Shown piece after piece: positions 1 to 6,973 of a stretch of DNA of 32,016 nt (its first letter is position 1; each line of letters begins with the position of its first letter). The stretch is taken from NCBI GenBank assembly GCA_944321715.1, contig CALUMJ010000032.1, forward strand, positions 1-32,016, given 5' to 3'. The position numbers and the translations under genes are program-made. The notes beneath the pieces are model-generated. The model worked only from the letters and a program-made list of their open reading frames with translations. It made no database searches and was not told the DNA's origin. The stretch is from an uncultured Muribaculaceae bacterium. GTDB lineage: Bacteria; Bacteroidota; Bacteroidia; Bacteroidales; Muribaculaceae.

Positions 1-347
1 ATGAGCATCACGATGGCCACACCAAGGCTCGACCCGGCCGACACACCGAGGATTGACGGGTCGGCGAGCGGATTGTTGAACAGCGTCTGCATCAGCAGCC
101 CGGCAATGGCAAGTGCGCCGCCCGACAGTGCGGCAGTGGCCACAAGGGGCAAACGCGATTGTGTGACTATTAGTTCCCACACGGCATTGTCGCTGCCGCG
201 GCCCGAGATGATGTTCCACACCTCGTGCAATGGAATATCTACCGCACCTATGGCCAAGTTTGCCGCTGCCAGCGTGATAGCCGCCACACCGAGCGCGGCA
301 ATCACCACAGTGCTGCGCAATCTGTTTGTCGGTCGTTCATTCACCAT
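1..347 (-). CDS. FecCD/BtuC-family ABC transporter permease (5' part only)
   Basis: This is the N-terminal ~115 residues of an inner-membrane permease; the rest lies beyond base 1. I translated it by hand from the complement. It begins MVNERPTNRLR, followed by a first hydrophobic helix (VVIAALGVAAITL) and then the family-typical segment TQSRLPLVATAALSGGALAI, AGLLMQTLFNNPLADPSILG and VSAGSSLG. That pattern is diagnostic of FecCD permeases, which import iron-siderophores, haem or vitamin B12. The ATG at 347 overlaps the end of the upstream binding-protein gene by 11 bp, so the two are translationally coupled in one operon. A GTG at 344 is an alternative start. The substrate cannot be read from this fragment; cobalamin is plausible because a B12 locus lies 4 kb away. 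Confidence 0.88.
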   Translation of the reverse strand, partial: MVNERPTNRLRSTVVIAALGVAAITLAAANLAIGAVDIPLHEVWNIISGRGSDNAVWELIVTQSRLPLVATAALSGGALAIAGLLMQTLFNNPLADPSILGVSAGSSLGVAIVML

Positions 348-1443
348 CGGTCATGGGCATGAAATATTGTGTCGGCTCGGGCAACTTGTCGGGGTGGAAT
401 ATGCGCACGTATTCACGCAGCAACACCTCGGGGTGGAACGGGAAATCTCGGTATAGCGTTGTATTGAGCGTCGGGCATTGGTACACGCCACGTTGCTGGA
501 ACGCTTTGAACTTGGAATTAAGCGGATATTGGGCGGCAAATTCATCGTAGGTCATCGGCTGTAACGACTTTATCAGCCAGATGTCGGCATCGTGGGCCGC
601 TGCATATACCTGCTCGAAGCTGAGCGACAGCGACCCTGTGCTGGTGTCGTCGCTCCAAGGGTATTCGGCTCCGGCATCGGCATATAAATGTGCCATGTAG
701 CTGTCGCCCCCAGGCACGAACCACACGCCGCCGGTCAACGTCTCGCTGATTACCTTTGGGCGAGCCGTCACGTTGTCGGCTATGGCTTTGATTGTGCCAT
801 ATTGCTTCACCACGTTGGCAAAAATCGAGTCGGCAGCGGCACGGCAGCAATACAGCTCACCGAATAGCTTAATCCATTCGGCTCGGCCGAGCGGTGTGTT
901 TTCCATGTAGTCGGCGCATTCTATTATTGGTGTGCCGAGGCTTGTCAGCGCACCGTAACCGCCATTTTGGAACGGCGACAGTATTATGGCATCGGGATTT
1001 AGCTGCACTATGCGCTCGGTGGTGGGTTGCATCGAGTTCCCGGCATCGACAATTCTGCCCTCCTCCACGCCCCGCTTGATTTCGTCCATGTCGAAATATT
1101 GCACATCGCATACGCCTGTAATCGACTGTAGCGCACCGAGTTCCTTTATGACACCGCCATGCACCGACGAGTAAACGAGTGCCGACTGCAACGGCACATT
1201 GACGACAGTGCCGTCGATGCTGTCGGGTACCGCATTGCCGCGCGGCACAAGACAGTAGGTTTGCAGCACAGCTCCAGGCTTCCATGGATTTTTCACTGTC
1301 ACCGATGTGTAGCCTTCGCAATGCTCGATGTCGAGCCATTGGGCATATTCCATGCTGCCCGTGTCGGGGGCTTCGCTACTGCGACCGCACCCTGCAATAA
1401 GCAAGCATATTGTCAGTAAGATTATTAAACTGCTAAGTTTCAT
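337..1443 (-). CDS. ABC transporter substrate-binding lipoprotein, BtuF/FecB type
   Basis: This is a 368-residue periplasmic-binding protein of the class that feeds FecCD permeases (metal chelate or cobalamin). The N-terminus is a lipoprotein signal, with the lipobox LIAGC placing the lipidated Cys at residue 19. The body has the two-lobe pattern of the family: an N-lobe with VNVPLQSALVYSSVHGGVIK and LNPDAIILSPFQNGG (the usual 'NPDvIi' strand), a long linking helix, and a C-lobe with GGVWFVPGGDSYMAHLYADA. The last codons overlap the start of the permease gene. No riboswitch lies directly upstream; the leader instead holds a palindromic repeat shared with the divergent MFS gene. The substrate is inferred to be a corrinoid or an iron chelate; sequence alone does not decide. 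Confidence 0.82.
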   Translation of the reverse strand: MKLSSLIILLTICLLIAGCGRSSEAPDTGSMEYAQWLDIEHCEGYTSVTVKNPWKPGAVLQTYCLVPRGNAVPDSIDGTVVNVPLQSALVYSSVHGGVIKELGALQSITGVCDVQYFDMDEIKRGVEEGRIVDAGNSMQPTTERIVQLNPDAIILSPFQNGGYGALTSLGTPIIECADYMENTPLGRAEWIKLFGELYCCRAAADSIFANVVKQYGTIKAIADNVTARPKVISETLTGGVWFVPGGDSYMAHLYADAGAEYPWSDDTSTGSLSLSFEQVYAAAHDADIWLIKSLQPMTYDEFAAQYPLNSKFKAFQQRGVYQCPTLNTTLYRDFPFHPEVLLREYVRIFHPDKLPEPTQYFMPMTDGE

Positions 1444-1461
1444 ACAACTGTAGTTTCATGG

Positions 1462-1469
1462 CAAAATTA
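1462..1469 (-). promoter_or_regulatory. possible -7 box for the binding-protein/permease operon
   Basis: The minus strand reads TAATTTTG here, matching the Bacteroidetes -7 consensus TAnnTTTG about 20 nt from the ATG at 1443. I see no good -33 TTTG at the expected distance, so this is a weak call. Confidence 0.35.
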
Positions 1470-1519
1470 CTAAAAAACGACGGTATGGCAGCATATATCG
1501 GCAACATTGCGCCGAAAAA

Positions 1520-1608
1520 CCACAGCTCTTTCATTTAACCCATGCGGATAGCCCATGTGAGGGGCGGCGAAGCCGTCCACAGTGTCGCTATAAATGAAAG
1601 AGCCGTGG
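1520..1608. repeat. palindrome-ended dispersed repeat, copy 1
   Basis: The ends are an 18-bp inverted repeat with one mismatch: CCACAGCTCTTTCATTTA at 1520-1537 and TAAATGAAAGAGCCGTGG at 1591-1608. The core at 1569-1589 (GAAGCCG, then YCCACAGYGTCGCT) recurs in opposite orientation at 31725-31745, with 19 of 21 bases identical. The outer ends differ between the copies but each copy stays self-complementary. CGAAAAA directly precedes copy 1 and CGAAATA directly follows it, a possible imperfect target duplication. It lies between two divergent genes. It encodes nothing that I can see. Confidence 0.75.
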
Positions 1609-1636
1609 CGAAATACCTTTTTACATTTCGATTTTG

Positions 1637-1644
1637 TAATTTTG
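1637..1644 (+). promoter_or_regulatory. -7 box for the MFS gene
   Basis: TAATTTTG followed by C fits TAnnTTTGC and lies 24 nt before the ATG at 1669. The -33 region is only T-rich (CCTTTTTAC near 1616-1624), without a perfect TTTG. Confidence 0.5.
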
Positions 1645-1668
1645 CACCGTTTTTATGAGGAATGAACG

Positions 1669-3081
1669 ATGAAATCTGTAAATACAGACGATGAGGCGCA
1701 GCAGGTGGTGGGCGACCTCAATTGGGATGGGTTGCACCGCCCTCGCATTTATTATGCTATGGCGGCCACGTTTTGCGGTTTGTTTTTGTCGGTGATTGAT
1801 GGTACTATATGTAATGTGGCGTTGCCAGCTATCGCCGACCAGCTCGATGTGCCGTCGTCCGATTCCATTTGGGTGGTCAACGCTTTCCAGCTTGTCATAA
1901 TGATGTTTTTGCTGCCATTCTCGTCGCTTGGCGAGTTGTGGGGTTATAAGCAGGTTTACCTGCGGGGGATAGTGGTGTTCACGCTCGGCTCGCTTTTTTG
2001 TGCCTTGTCGGGTACGTTGCCCATGCTGGTCATCTCGCGCGTGGTGCAGGGCCTTGGTGCGGCAATGATAATGAGTGTCAACACTTCAATCGTTAAGCTC
2101 ATCTATCCGCGTCGCCGCTTGGGCGAAGGGGTGGGGCTGAATGCCACCGTGGTGGCAATCGCCTCGGTGGCCGGACCGTCGTTGTCGGCGGCGATACTTG
2201 CTATAGCCCCGTGGCCGTGGCTGTTTGCCATCAACCTGCCTGTGGGCATAGCGACATTCTTCATGGCTCGCCGATACTTGCCCGACAATCCAGTGCGAGT
2301 GCTGGGACGCAAGTTCAATTGGCGCGATGCCGTGCTGAATGCTGCCACATTCGGACTTTTCATTGGCTGCGTCGAGGCTTATTCCCACGATGTTCCGCCG
2401 CGCTACATAATTGGTGGTGTGGTTGCAATGGTTGCCGTTGGATGCATATATGTCCGTTCACAGCTTGGCCGCCGTTATCCCATGCTACCGTTCGACCTGC
2501 TTAAAATTCCCATTTTCACCACTTCGGTGGCGACGAGCATATTGTCGTTCACTGCGCAGATGCTTGGCATGGTGGCGATGCCCTTCCTGCTGGTCAACAC
2601 GTTTGGCTACGATGCTGTCGGCACCGGGTTGCTCATGACCTCGTGGCCGCTTGTCATCGTGTTTGTCGCTCCTATGGCGGGATGGCTCATCAACAAAGTG
2701 CATCCTGGTGTGCTTGGCGGCATAGGGTTGGTGGTAATGAGTGTCGGCTGCTTCTCGCTGTCGTTTGTTTCGCCCGACGAAGGGCATTTCGGGCTTGTGT
2801 GGCGGTTGATGCTGTGTGGGGCAGGCTTCGGTATGTTCCAGTCGCCCAACAACCACTTGCTGCTCAGTTCGGCACCACCGCAACGTGCTGGCAGCGCAAG
2901 TGGAATGCTTGCCACGGCGCGCCTCACGGGGCAAACCACCGGGGCGGCACTCGTGGCGCTGATGTTCCACCTTTTCGGCGATACCGCCCCACACGATGCC
3001 ATGCTGCTTGCCGGCTGCCTCACCCTGTGCGGAGCCGCCTGCTCTCTGCTCCGCCTCAAGGAACACATGCCCCCCCGGTAA
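1669..3081 (+). CDS. MFS transporter, DHA2 (14-TM drug:H+ antiporter) family
   Basis: This 470-residue inner-membrane protein is predicted to export a drug or metabolite by proton antiport. Diagnostic features are the first-helix motif SVIDGTICNVALPAIA (residues 41-56), matching the DHA2 'lDxTIvNVALP' signature, and the loop motif GELWGYKQVYLRG (88-100) between helices 2 and 3. The antiporter-type helix 5 region VAIASVAGPSLSAAI follows, then WPWLFAINLPVG, which is typical of the EmrB/QacA group. Length and hydrophobicity fit about 14 helices. It is transcribed divergently from the binding-protein operon and appears monocistronic. No terminator is visible after the stop. The substrate is unknown; nothing nearby points to a particular drug. 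Confidence 0.88.
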   Translation: MKSVNTDDEAQQVVGDLNWDGLHRPRIYYAMAATFCGLFLSVIDGTICNVALPAIADQLDVPSSDSIWVVNAFQLVIMMFLLPFSSLGELWGYKQVYLRGIVVFTLGSLFCALSGTLPMLVISRVVQGLGAAMIMSVNTSIVKLIYPRRRLGEGVGLNATVVAIASVAGPSLSAAILAIAPWPWLFAINLPVGIATFFMARRYLPDNPVRVLGRKFNWRDAVLNAATFGLFIGCVEAYSHDVPPRYIIGGVVAMVAVGCIYVRSQLGRRYPMLPFDLLKIPIFTTSVATSILSFTAQMLGMVAMPFLLVNTFGYDAVGTGLLMTSWPLVIVFVAPMAGWLINKVHPGVLGGIGLVVMSVGCFSLSFVSPDEGHFGLVWRLMLCGAGFGMFQSPNNHLLLSSAPPQRAGSASGMLATARLTGQTTGAALVALMFHLFGDTAPHDAMLLAGCLTLCGAACSLLRLKEHMPPR

Positions 3082-3187
3082 TACTCAATAGGCAACCACA
3101 TATAGTTATCCCCCTTGATAATGCCACATAATTAAGTGCTTGTGAACGCCAATAATGAAATCAGCCAGCGAAATATGTGGGATATTA

Positions 3188-3219
3188 TTTGGTATTGTGG
3201 TGGAGTTTTTGTATCTTTG
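3188..3219 (+). promoter_or_regulatory. promoter of the superoxide dismutase gene
   Basis: TTTG at 3188-3191 and TATCTTTG at 3212-3219 are separated by 20 nt, a full match to the Bacteroidetes housekeeping promoter. The ~55-nt leader that follows holds a small hairpin, TTCCC at 3231-3235 pairing with GGGAA at 3241-3245. Confidence 0.8.
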
Positions 3220-3278
3220 GATTGTCTTGGTTCCCAGGGTGGGAAATCCAGGGTGTAACCTCTTAATTACTCCACAAT

Positions 3279-3860
3279 ATGAAGAATGAAATGCCGAGGC
3301 TTCAGTACCCTGTCAATGGGCTGGAACCGATTATCAGTGCCGAAACCATCGAATACCATTATGGCAAGCACTTGCAAACTTACGTGACTAATCTTGCCAA
3401 TCTTGTGAAAGGCACGAAATATGAACAATGCGACGTTGAAGAGATAGTGGCAACTGCCCCTGATGGAGGCATTTACAATAATGCCGGCCAGGTGCTGAAC
3501 CACACGCTTTATTTCACGCAATTTGCCGTAGCGGGGCAGTGCCGACTTCCCGAAGGACGGCTTGCAGAGCTTATAGACCGCGATTTTGGCAGCTTGGACG
3601 AGCTGAAACGCCAGATGGAAGATGCTGCAATAGGGCTGTTTGGCTCGGGTTGGGCTTGGTTGTCGCTTACGCCCGATGGGAAATTGCAGATTACCCGTGA
3701 GGGCAATGCCGGCAACCCGTTGCGCAGCGGTGCAAGGCCGCTGTTGTGCATCGATGTGTGGGAACATGCCTATTATATCGACTACCGCAACCGCCGTGCC
3801 GACCATGTGAAAGCTCTGTGGCAGATTGTCGATTGGCAAGCGGTTGCTGACAGGCTGTAG
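3279..3860 (+). CDS. sodB: superoxide dismutase, Fe/Mn type
   Basis: Converts superoxide to oxygen and hydrogen peroxide in the cytoplasm. The 193-residue length is normal. All four metal ligands are present: His27 (TIEYHYGKH), His75 (QVLNHTLYF), Asp159 and His163 (DVWEHAYYIDYRN). The second-sphere His31, Tyr35 and Gln71 are kept. Gln on the central helix plus Ala in NAGNPL is the iron-type arrangement, although Bacteroidales enzymes of this family can often use either metal. Unusual are Leu73 and Phe79, where most Fe-SODs have Trp in 'QVWNHTFYW'. Start: ATG 3279; an in-frame ATG at 3291 is also possible and would match the usual short N-terminus better. It has its own promoter and terminator. 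Confidence 0.95.
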   Translation: MKNEMPRLQYPVNGLEPIISAETIEYHYGKHLQTYVTNLANLVKGTKYEQCDVEEIVATAPDGGIYNNAGQVLNHTLYFTQFAVAGQCRLPEGRLAELIDRDFGSLDELKRQMEDAAIGLFGSGWAWLSLTPDGKLQITREGNAGNPLRSGARPLLCIDVWEHAYYIDYRNRRADHVKALWQIVDWQAVADRL

Positions 3861-3883
3861 CCTCCAAGCGACTGGACAATATC

Positions 3884-3919
3884 AAGGCGGACTTTGAATT
3901 ATATTTGAAGTCCGCCTTT
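3884..3919 (+). terminator. rho-independent terminator after sodB
   Basis: AAGGCGGACTT at 3884-3894 pairs perfectly with AAGTCCGCCTT at 3908-3918 around a 13-nt loop and ends in TTT. It lies 24 nt after the sodB stop. Confidence 0.85.
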
Positions 3920-3936
3920 GTCGTGCCGTATGGGAG

Positions 3937-3967
3937 TTGCATGGTAGGTGATAATTGGGTATATTTG
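3937..3967 (+). promoter_or_regulatory. promoter of the UPF0104 gene
   Basis: TTG at 3937-3939 and TATATTTG at 3960-3967 are 20 nt apart. The position of the -7 box decides the start of the gene: the in-frame ATG at 3948 lies upstream of it, so translation must begin at 3993. Confidence 0.6.
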
Positions 3968-3992
3968 CATTTATTGTATTTATACCGACCGT

Positions 3993-5027
3993 ATGCAAAA
4001 AGACCAGGCAAAAGAAGTAAAAATCCGCCCTGCCTATGTGGCTATTCCAGTGCTGATAGGCATAGGAGTGGTGGTGTGGCTGTTTTGGGGTGAGTTTGGC
4101 AATTTCAATTGGCGCGCGATATGTTTCACTCCAGCTGTGGCGTTGTGGCTCATGCTTGCCGTCGTGGCTGTTGCCGGGCGCGAGGCAGGGTATATGTGGC
4201 GTTACCGCCGGCTCACCGATGGTGATTTGTCGTGGTGGCAGTCGTTCAAAGTGTGCATGCTGTGCGAGTTCACGTCGGCAGTCACTCCGACGGCAGTCGG
4301 TGGCAGCAGCCTTGCCATGGTGTTCATGAACCGCGAAGGCATCAACATGGGGCGCGGCACTGCGCTGATGATTATCACGTTGTTTCTCGATGAGCTGTTC
4401 TTTGTGGTTTCGTGTCCGTTGATAGTGGCCTTGACAGGATTTTCCGACCTTTTCGGAACAATGAATGTTGAGTTCTCAGTCGGGCTGAAGTGGACGTTTT
4501 GGGGCGTTTATGCACTCATTGCAGCGTGGGCTGCATTGCTATTTGTCGGCATTATAGCCAAGCCGCAGTGGTTGAAACGGTCGCTTGCCGCATTGTTTTC
4601 GTTGCCGTTGCTGCGTCGGTGGAAACGCCGGGCTGCCCGCATGGCGGTCAACATGGAGGCGGCATCGGTCGAGGCTCGGTCGAAGCCCGTGAGGTGGTGG
4701 GTCGAGGCATTTGCCGCTACGGCATTGTCGTGGTGCTGCCGCTATGTGCTGGTGTGTTTTCTTTTCCTTGCTTTTGTGCCAGGGTGCGACAGCTGGCTCG
4801 TTTTTGCTCGGCAAGGAGTGATATGGCTGCTTTTGCTGGTTTGCCCTACGCCGGGAGGCAGTGGCGTGAGCGAATGGCTATTCAACGAATATTATGCCGA
4901 CATGGTTGCGACTGCGCAAGTTGCATTGGTAGTGGCACTTATTTGGCGGTTATTGAGCTATTACGTCTATCTCGTGGCCGGGATTGCCGTAATCCCGTCG
5001 TGGCTGCGTGACAAGAAACGTCGCTGA
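3993..5027 (+). CDS. lysylphosphatidylglycerol synthase TM region / UPF0104 family membrane protein
   Basis: This is a 344-residue polytopic membrane protein of the YbhN/UPF0104 (LPG_synthase_TM) family. Family members are the flippase-like membrane half of MprF or stand alone; their role is often unknown. Seen here are a first helix (AIPVLIGIGVVVWLFW), the conserved stretch CEFTSAVTPTAVGGSSLA, and the late motif LLLVCPTPGGSGVSEW, which corresponds to the family's 'PtPGGiGvrE'. It ends with a basic tail (WLRDKKRR). The ATG at 3993 is preferred over 3948, which lies in the promoter. There is no synthase domain, so aminoacylation of lipids is not implied. The gene stands alone; the next promoter begins 8 nt after its stop. 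Confidence 0.82.
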   Translation: MQKDQAKEVKIRPAYVAIPVLIGIGVVVWLFWGEFGNFNWRAICFTPAVALWLMLAVVAVAGREAGYMWRYRRLTDGDLSWWQSFKVCMLCEFTSAVTPTAVGGSSLAMVFMNREGINMGRGTALMIITLFLDELFFVVSCPLIVALTGFSDLFGTMNVEFSVGLKWTFWGVYALIAAWAALLFVGIIAKPQWLKRSLAALFSLPLLRRWKRRAARMAVNMEAASVEARSKPVRWWVEAFAATALSWCCRYVLVCFLFLAFVPGCDSWLVFARQGVIWLLLLVCPTPGGSGVSEWLFNEYYADMVATAQVALVVALIWRLLSYYVYLVAGIAVIPSWLRDKKRR

Positions 5028-5034
5028 AAACATT

Positions 5035-5065
5035 TTTGTAGTATAAGAAAATATGTATATCTTTG
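5035..5065 (+). promoter_or_regulatory. promoter of the cobalamin-regulated operon
   Basis: TTTG at 5035-5038 and TATCTTTG at 5058-5065 are separated by 19 nt, a full consensus match. Transcription would begin about 10 nt downstream, just before the riboswitch. Confidence 0.82.
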
Positions 5066-5084
5066 CCGTGTCGTTCAATATAAG

Positions 5085-5262
5085 GGCGTAGTCACACACG
5101 CTATGCCTTGGAAGCGGGTGAAAATCCCGCGCAGTACTCGCTGCCGTAACTCCATGTCGTTATCGACACCTGCGGTGCAGTCACTGAGCCATTACACAGG
5201 TTTGGGAAGGCTGCATCGGCAAATATCAGGGGAGAAGCCGGAATACAGATTGGACGGTAAGT
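5085..5262 (+). promoter_or_regulatory. cobalamin (adenosylcobalamin-class) riboswitch
   Basis: The conserved core elements occur in order. GGAAGCGGGTGAAAATCCCG at 5110-5129 is the P3 strand with its 'GGTGnAAATCC'-type pairing. CGCTGCCGTAACTCC follows at 5139-5153 (junction 'GCNRCYGTAA'), then GAGCCATTACACAGG and TTTGGGAAGGCTG, and finally the B12-box segment GAAGCCGGAATACAG at 5234-5248. The downstream hairpin GTTTCCC/GGGGAAC (5283-5289 with 5294-5300) lies 25 nt before the first ATG and has no U-run, so control of translation rather than termination is the better guess. It governs the BtuG-like operon. Confidence 0.93.
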
Positions 5263-5324
5263 GTATTTAATTGTCTGCGAGAGTTTCCCAGCAGGGGAAC
5301 ATCGGACGTAAATAATGCGGTCTA

Positions 5325-5630
5325 ATGAAGTATTTTGTATGCCTTGCATGGGTAGCGGCTTATTTATTCGTTACCAATGTGTTCGCACCGTTCACAGCAA
5401 GTAGGAGGTGCAAAAATATGTTCCCTGATGCGGTTGCAGCTCGTCGGGGAGCGAATCGTGTTGACACCAATTGTCAAGTATCATTTCCATCACATACCTT
5501 TTGTGGTATTGACGAGCAAAGGCCTTATGGCCAGTCGCTTGCCGATGCCTTGTCGTGCTTTCCGGGAGTGCCGATTAAAAGCCTTGGAATGACCGAACGT
5601 GCCAATCGGTTAATAATCAATCTTCAGTAA
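5325..5630 (+). pseudogene. possible remnant of a BtuB-type TonB-dependent receptor (signal peptide plus plug fragment)
   Basis: This 101-codon ORF is the first after the riboswitch, exactly where btuB normally sits in Bacteroidales B12 loci. It starts with a plausible signal peptide (MKYFVCLAWVAAYLFVTNVFA). Residues ~69-88, QSLADALSCFPGVPIKSLG, resemble the plug-domain pattern of TonB receptors ('SLADaLrffpGVxvKsyG'). About 13 residues later the frame stops, and no barrel follows in any frame before the next gene. I read this as a decayed or internally deleted receptor. It could instead be a small secreted protein or a leader ORF, and the plug match is short, so confidence is modest. Confidence 0.42.
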
Positions 5631-5756
5631 TCCCGTTACTGCCAGCCCGTTATATGGCATAGCCTCATATCGGGTTGCCATTTCCCGTATGCCGTTTTTT
5701 CAACGGTATTGCCTTGACAATTAAGATTTGTGGCTTTAAACACAACAATCCATAAT

Positions 5757-6938
5757 ATGAAACCAGCAAAAATGACACATACTACACTGAAATCGTTGGC
5801 GGCAGCGATGCTGTTGCCGATAATCGGAATCGCTTCCACGTCGTGCGAGCGCGACGAGGTGCTTATCGACATTGTGCAGTCGCAAGTGACCGAACCGGTA
5901 TATACCGACGTTTATGGTTTCTACCTGCTTAACGAAGGGAACATGGGGAGTAATAAATCAAGCATCGACTATTTCGACGCAACCAAGGGGATATATTACC
6001 GCAATATCTACGCTGCACGTAATCCAACGGTAGTCAAGGAATTGGGCGACGTGGGTAACGACATACAAATCTATGGCGGCAAGATGTATGCCGTCATCAA
6101 CTGTTCGCACAAAGTGGAGGTGCTCACTCCCGACAGTGCAAAGCGCATCACGCGAATCGACATACCCAATTGCCGCTATGTGCTCGGCCACGGGCCGCAT
6201 GTGTATGTGAGCAGCTACGTGGGGCCTGTGCAAATCGACCCCACTGCACCACGTGGCGCAGTGTTCAAGGTCGATACATTGTCGCTTGCCGTGGTCGATA
6301 CGGTAGAAGTAGGCTACCAGCCCGAAGAGATGACAATCATTGGCAACAACTTGTATGTAGCCAATTCAGGCGGTTACCGTGTACCCGACTATGACAATAC
6401 AATATCGGTAATTGACCTTAATACATTTGAAATCGCCGATGTGATAACCGTTGAGCAGTCGGCCAATTTCCATCGCCTTGACCACGACAGCATGGGGCGG
6501 CTGTGGCTCAGCTCGCGCGGCAACTATTATGGCGATTTCGACTCCGAGCTGTTTGTAATCGACCCTGTCGGCAAACAGGTTATAAAGACAATGGGTGTGC
6601 CGGTGTCGGATATGTGGGCCGACGGCGACATGCTGTATGTAATCAGCACCGAGTGGAGCTACATAACTGGCGAGAACACTGTGTCGTATGCCAAGGTTGA
6701 CATGGCGTCGATGGAAGTGCTCGACCGCAATATCATAAAGGATGGCACCGACCAACTGATAAAAGTGCCATACGGTATAGCCGTTGACCCTGTAACGAAA
6801 GATTTTTACGTGTGCGATGCCAAGTCGTATGTCGTTTCGGGAACAATATATTGTTTCGGAAGCGATGGCATACTCAAGTGGAGCCAGACCACTGGGCAGA
6901 TACCTGCGCACTTCGCATTTTATGGACGCACTGAATGA
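5757..6938 (+). CDS. btuG: BtuG-like cobalamin-binding surface lipoprotein (DUF5074 beta-propeller)
   Basis: This is a 393-residue predicted outer-surface lipoprotein. In Bacteroides, BtuG proteins are seven-bladed propellers that bind B12 very tightly and hand it to BtuB. The N-terminus has a signal sequence ending IASTSC with the lipid Cys at residue 30; the acidic residues right after it (ERDEV) fit a Bacteroidetes surface-export signal. The body shows YncE-like propeller repeats: YGFYLLNEGNMGSNKSSID, GNDIQIYGGKMYAVINCSHK, NNLYVANSGGYRVPDYDNTI, SVIDLNTFEIADVI, DMWADGDMLYVIS and VPYGIAVDPVTKDFYVCDAK. The ATG at 5757 is preferred over a GTG at 5730 that would lengthen the signal. Riboswitch control and the two following genes support a role in corrinoid capture; binding itself is inferred. 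Confidence 0.83.
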   Translation: MKPAKMTHTTLKSLAAAMLLPIIGIASTSCERDEVLIDIVQSQVTEPVYTDVYGFYLLNEGNMGSNKSSIDYFDATKGIYYRNIYAARNPTVVKELGDVGNDIQIYGGKMYAVINCSHKVEVLTPDSAKRITRIDIPNCRYVLGHGPHVYVSSYVGPVQIDPTAPRGAVFKVDTLSLAVVDTVEVGYQPEEMTIIGNNLYVANSGGYRVPDYDNTISVIDLNTFEIADVITVEQSANFHRLDHDSMGRLWLSSRGNYYGDFDSELFVIDPVGKQVIKTMGVPVSDMWADGDMLYVISTEWSYITGENTVSYAKVDMASMEVLDRNIIKDGTDQLIKVPYGIAVDPVTKDFYVCDAKSYVVSGTIYCFGSDGILKWSQTTGQIPAHFAFYGRTE

Positions 6939-6973
6939 CAAAAGATGAGATATAACCTTTAATGTATATTAAT

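Noticed and set aside
1-456. 151-codon plus-strand ORF at the left edge
   Set aside because: The complement encodes a clear FecCD permease N-terminus and the end of its binding protein; the plus-strand reading is a shadow.
2485-3101. Overlapping minus-strand ORFs of 193 and 164 codons within the MFS gene
   Set aside because: They are antisense to a gene with clear transporter motifs and show no domain of their own.
5101-5349. 82-codon minus-strand ORF across the riboswitch
   Set aside because: It lies wholly over the conserved riboswitch bases and shows no family resemblance.
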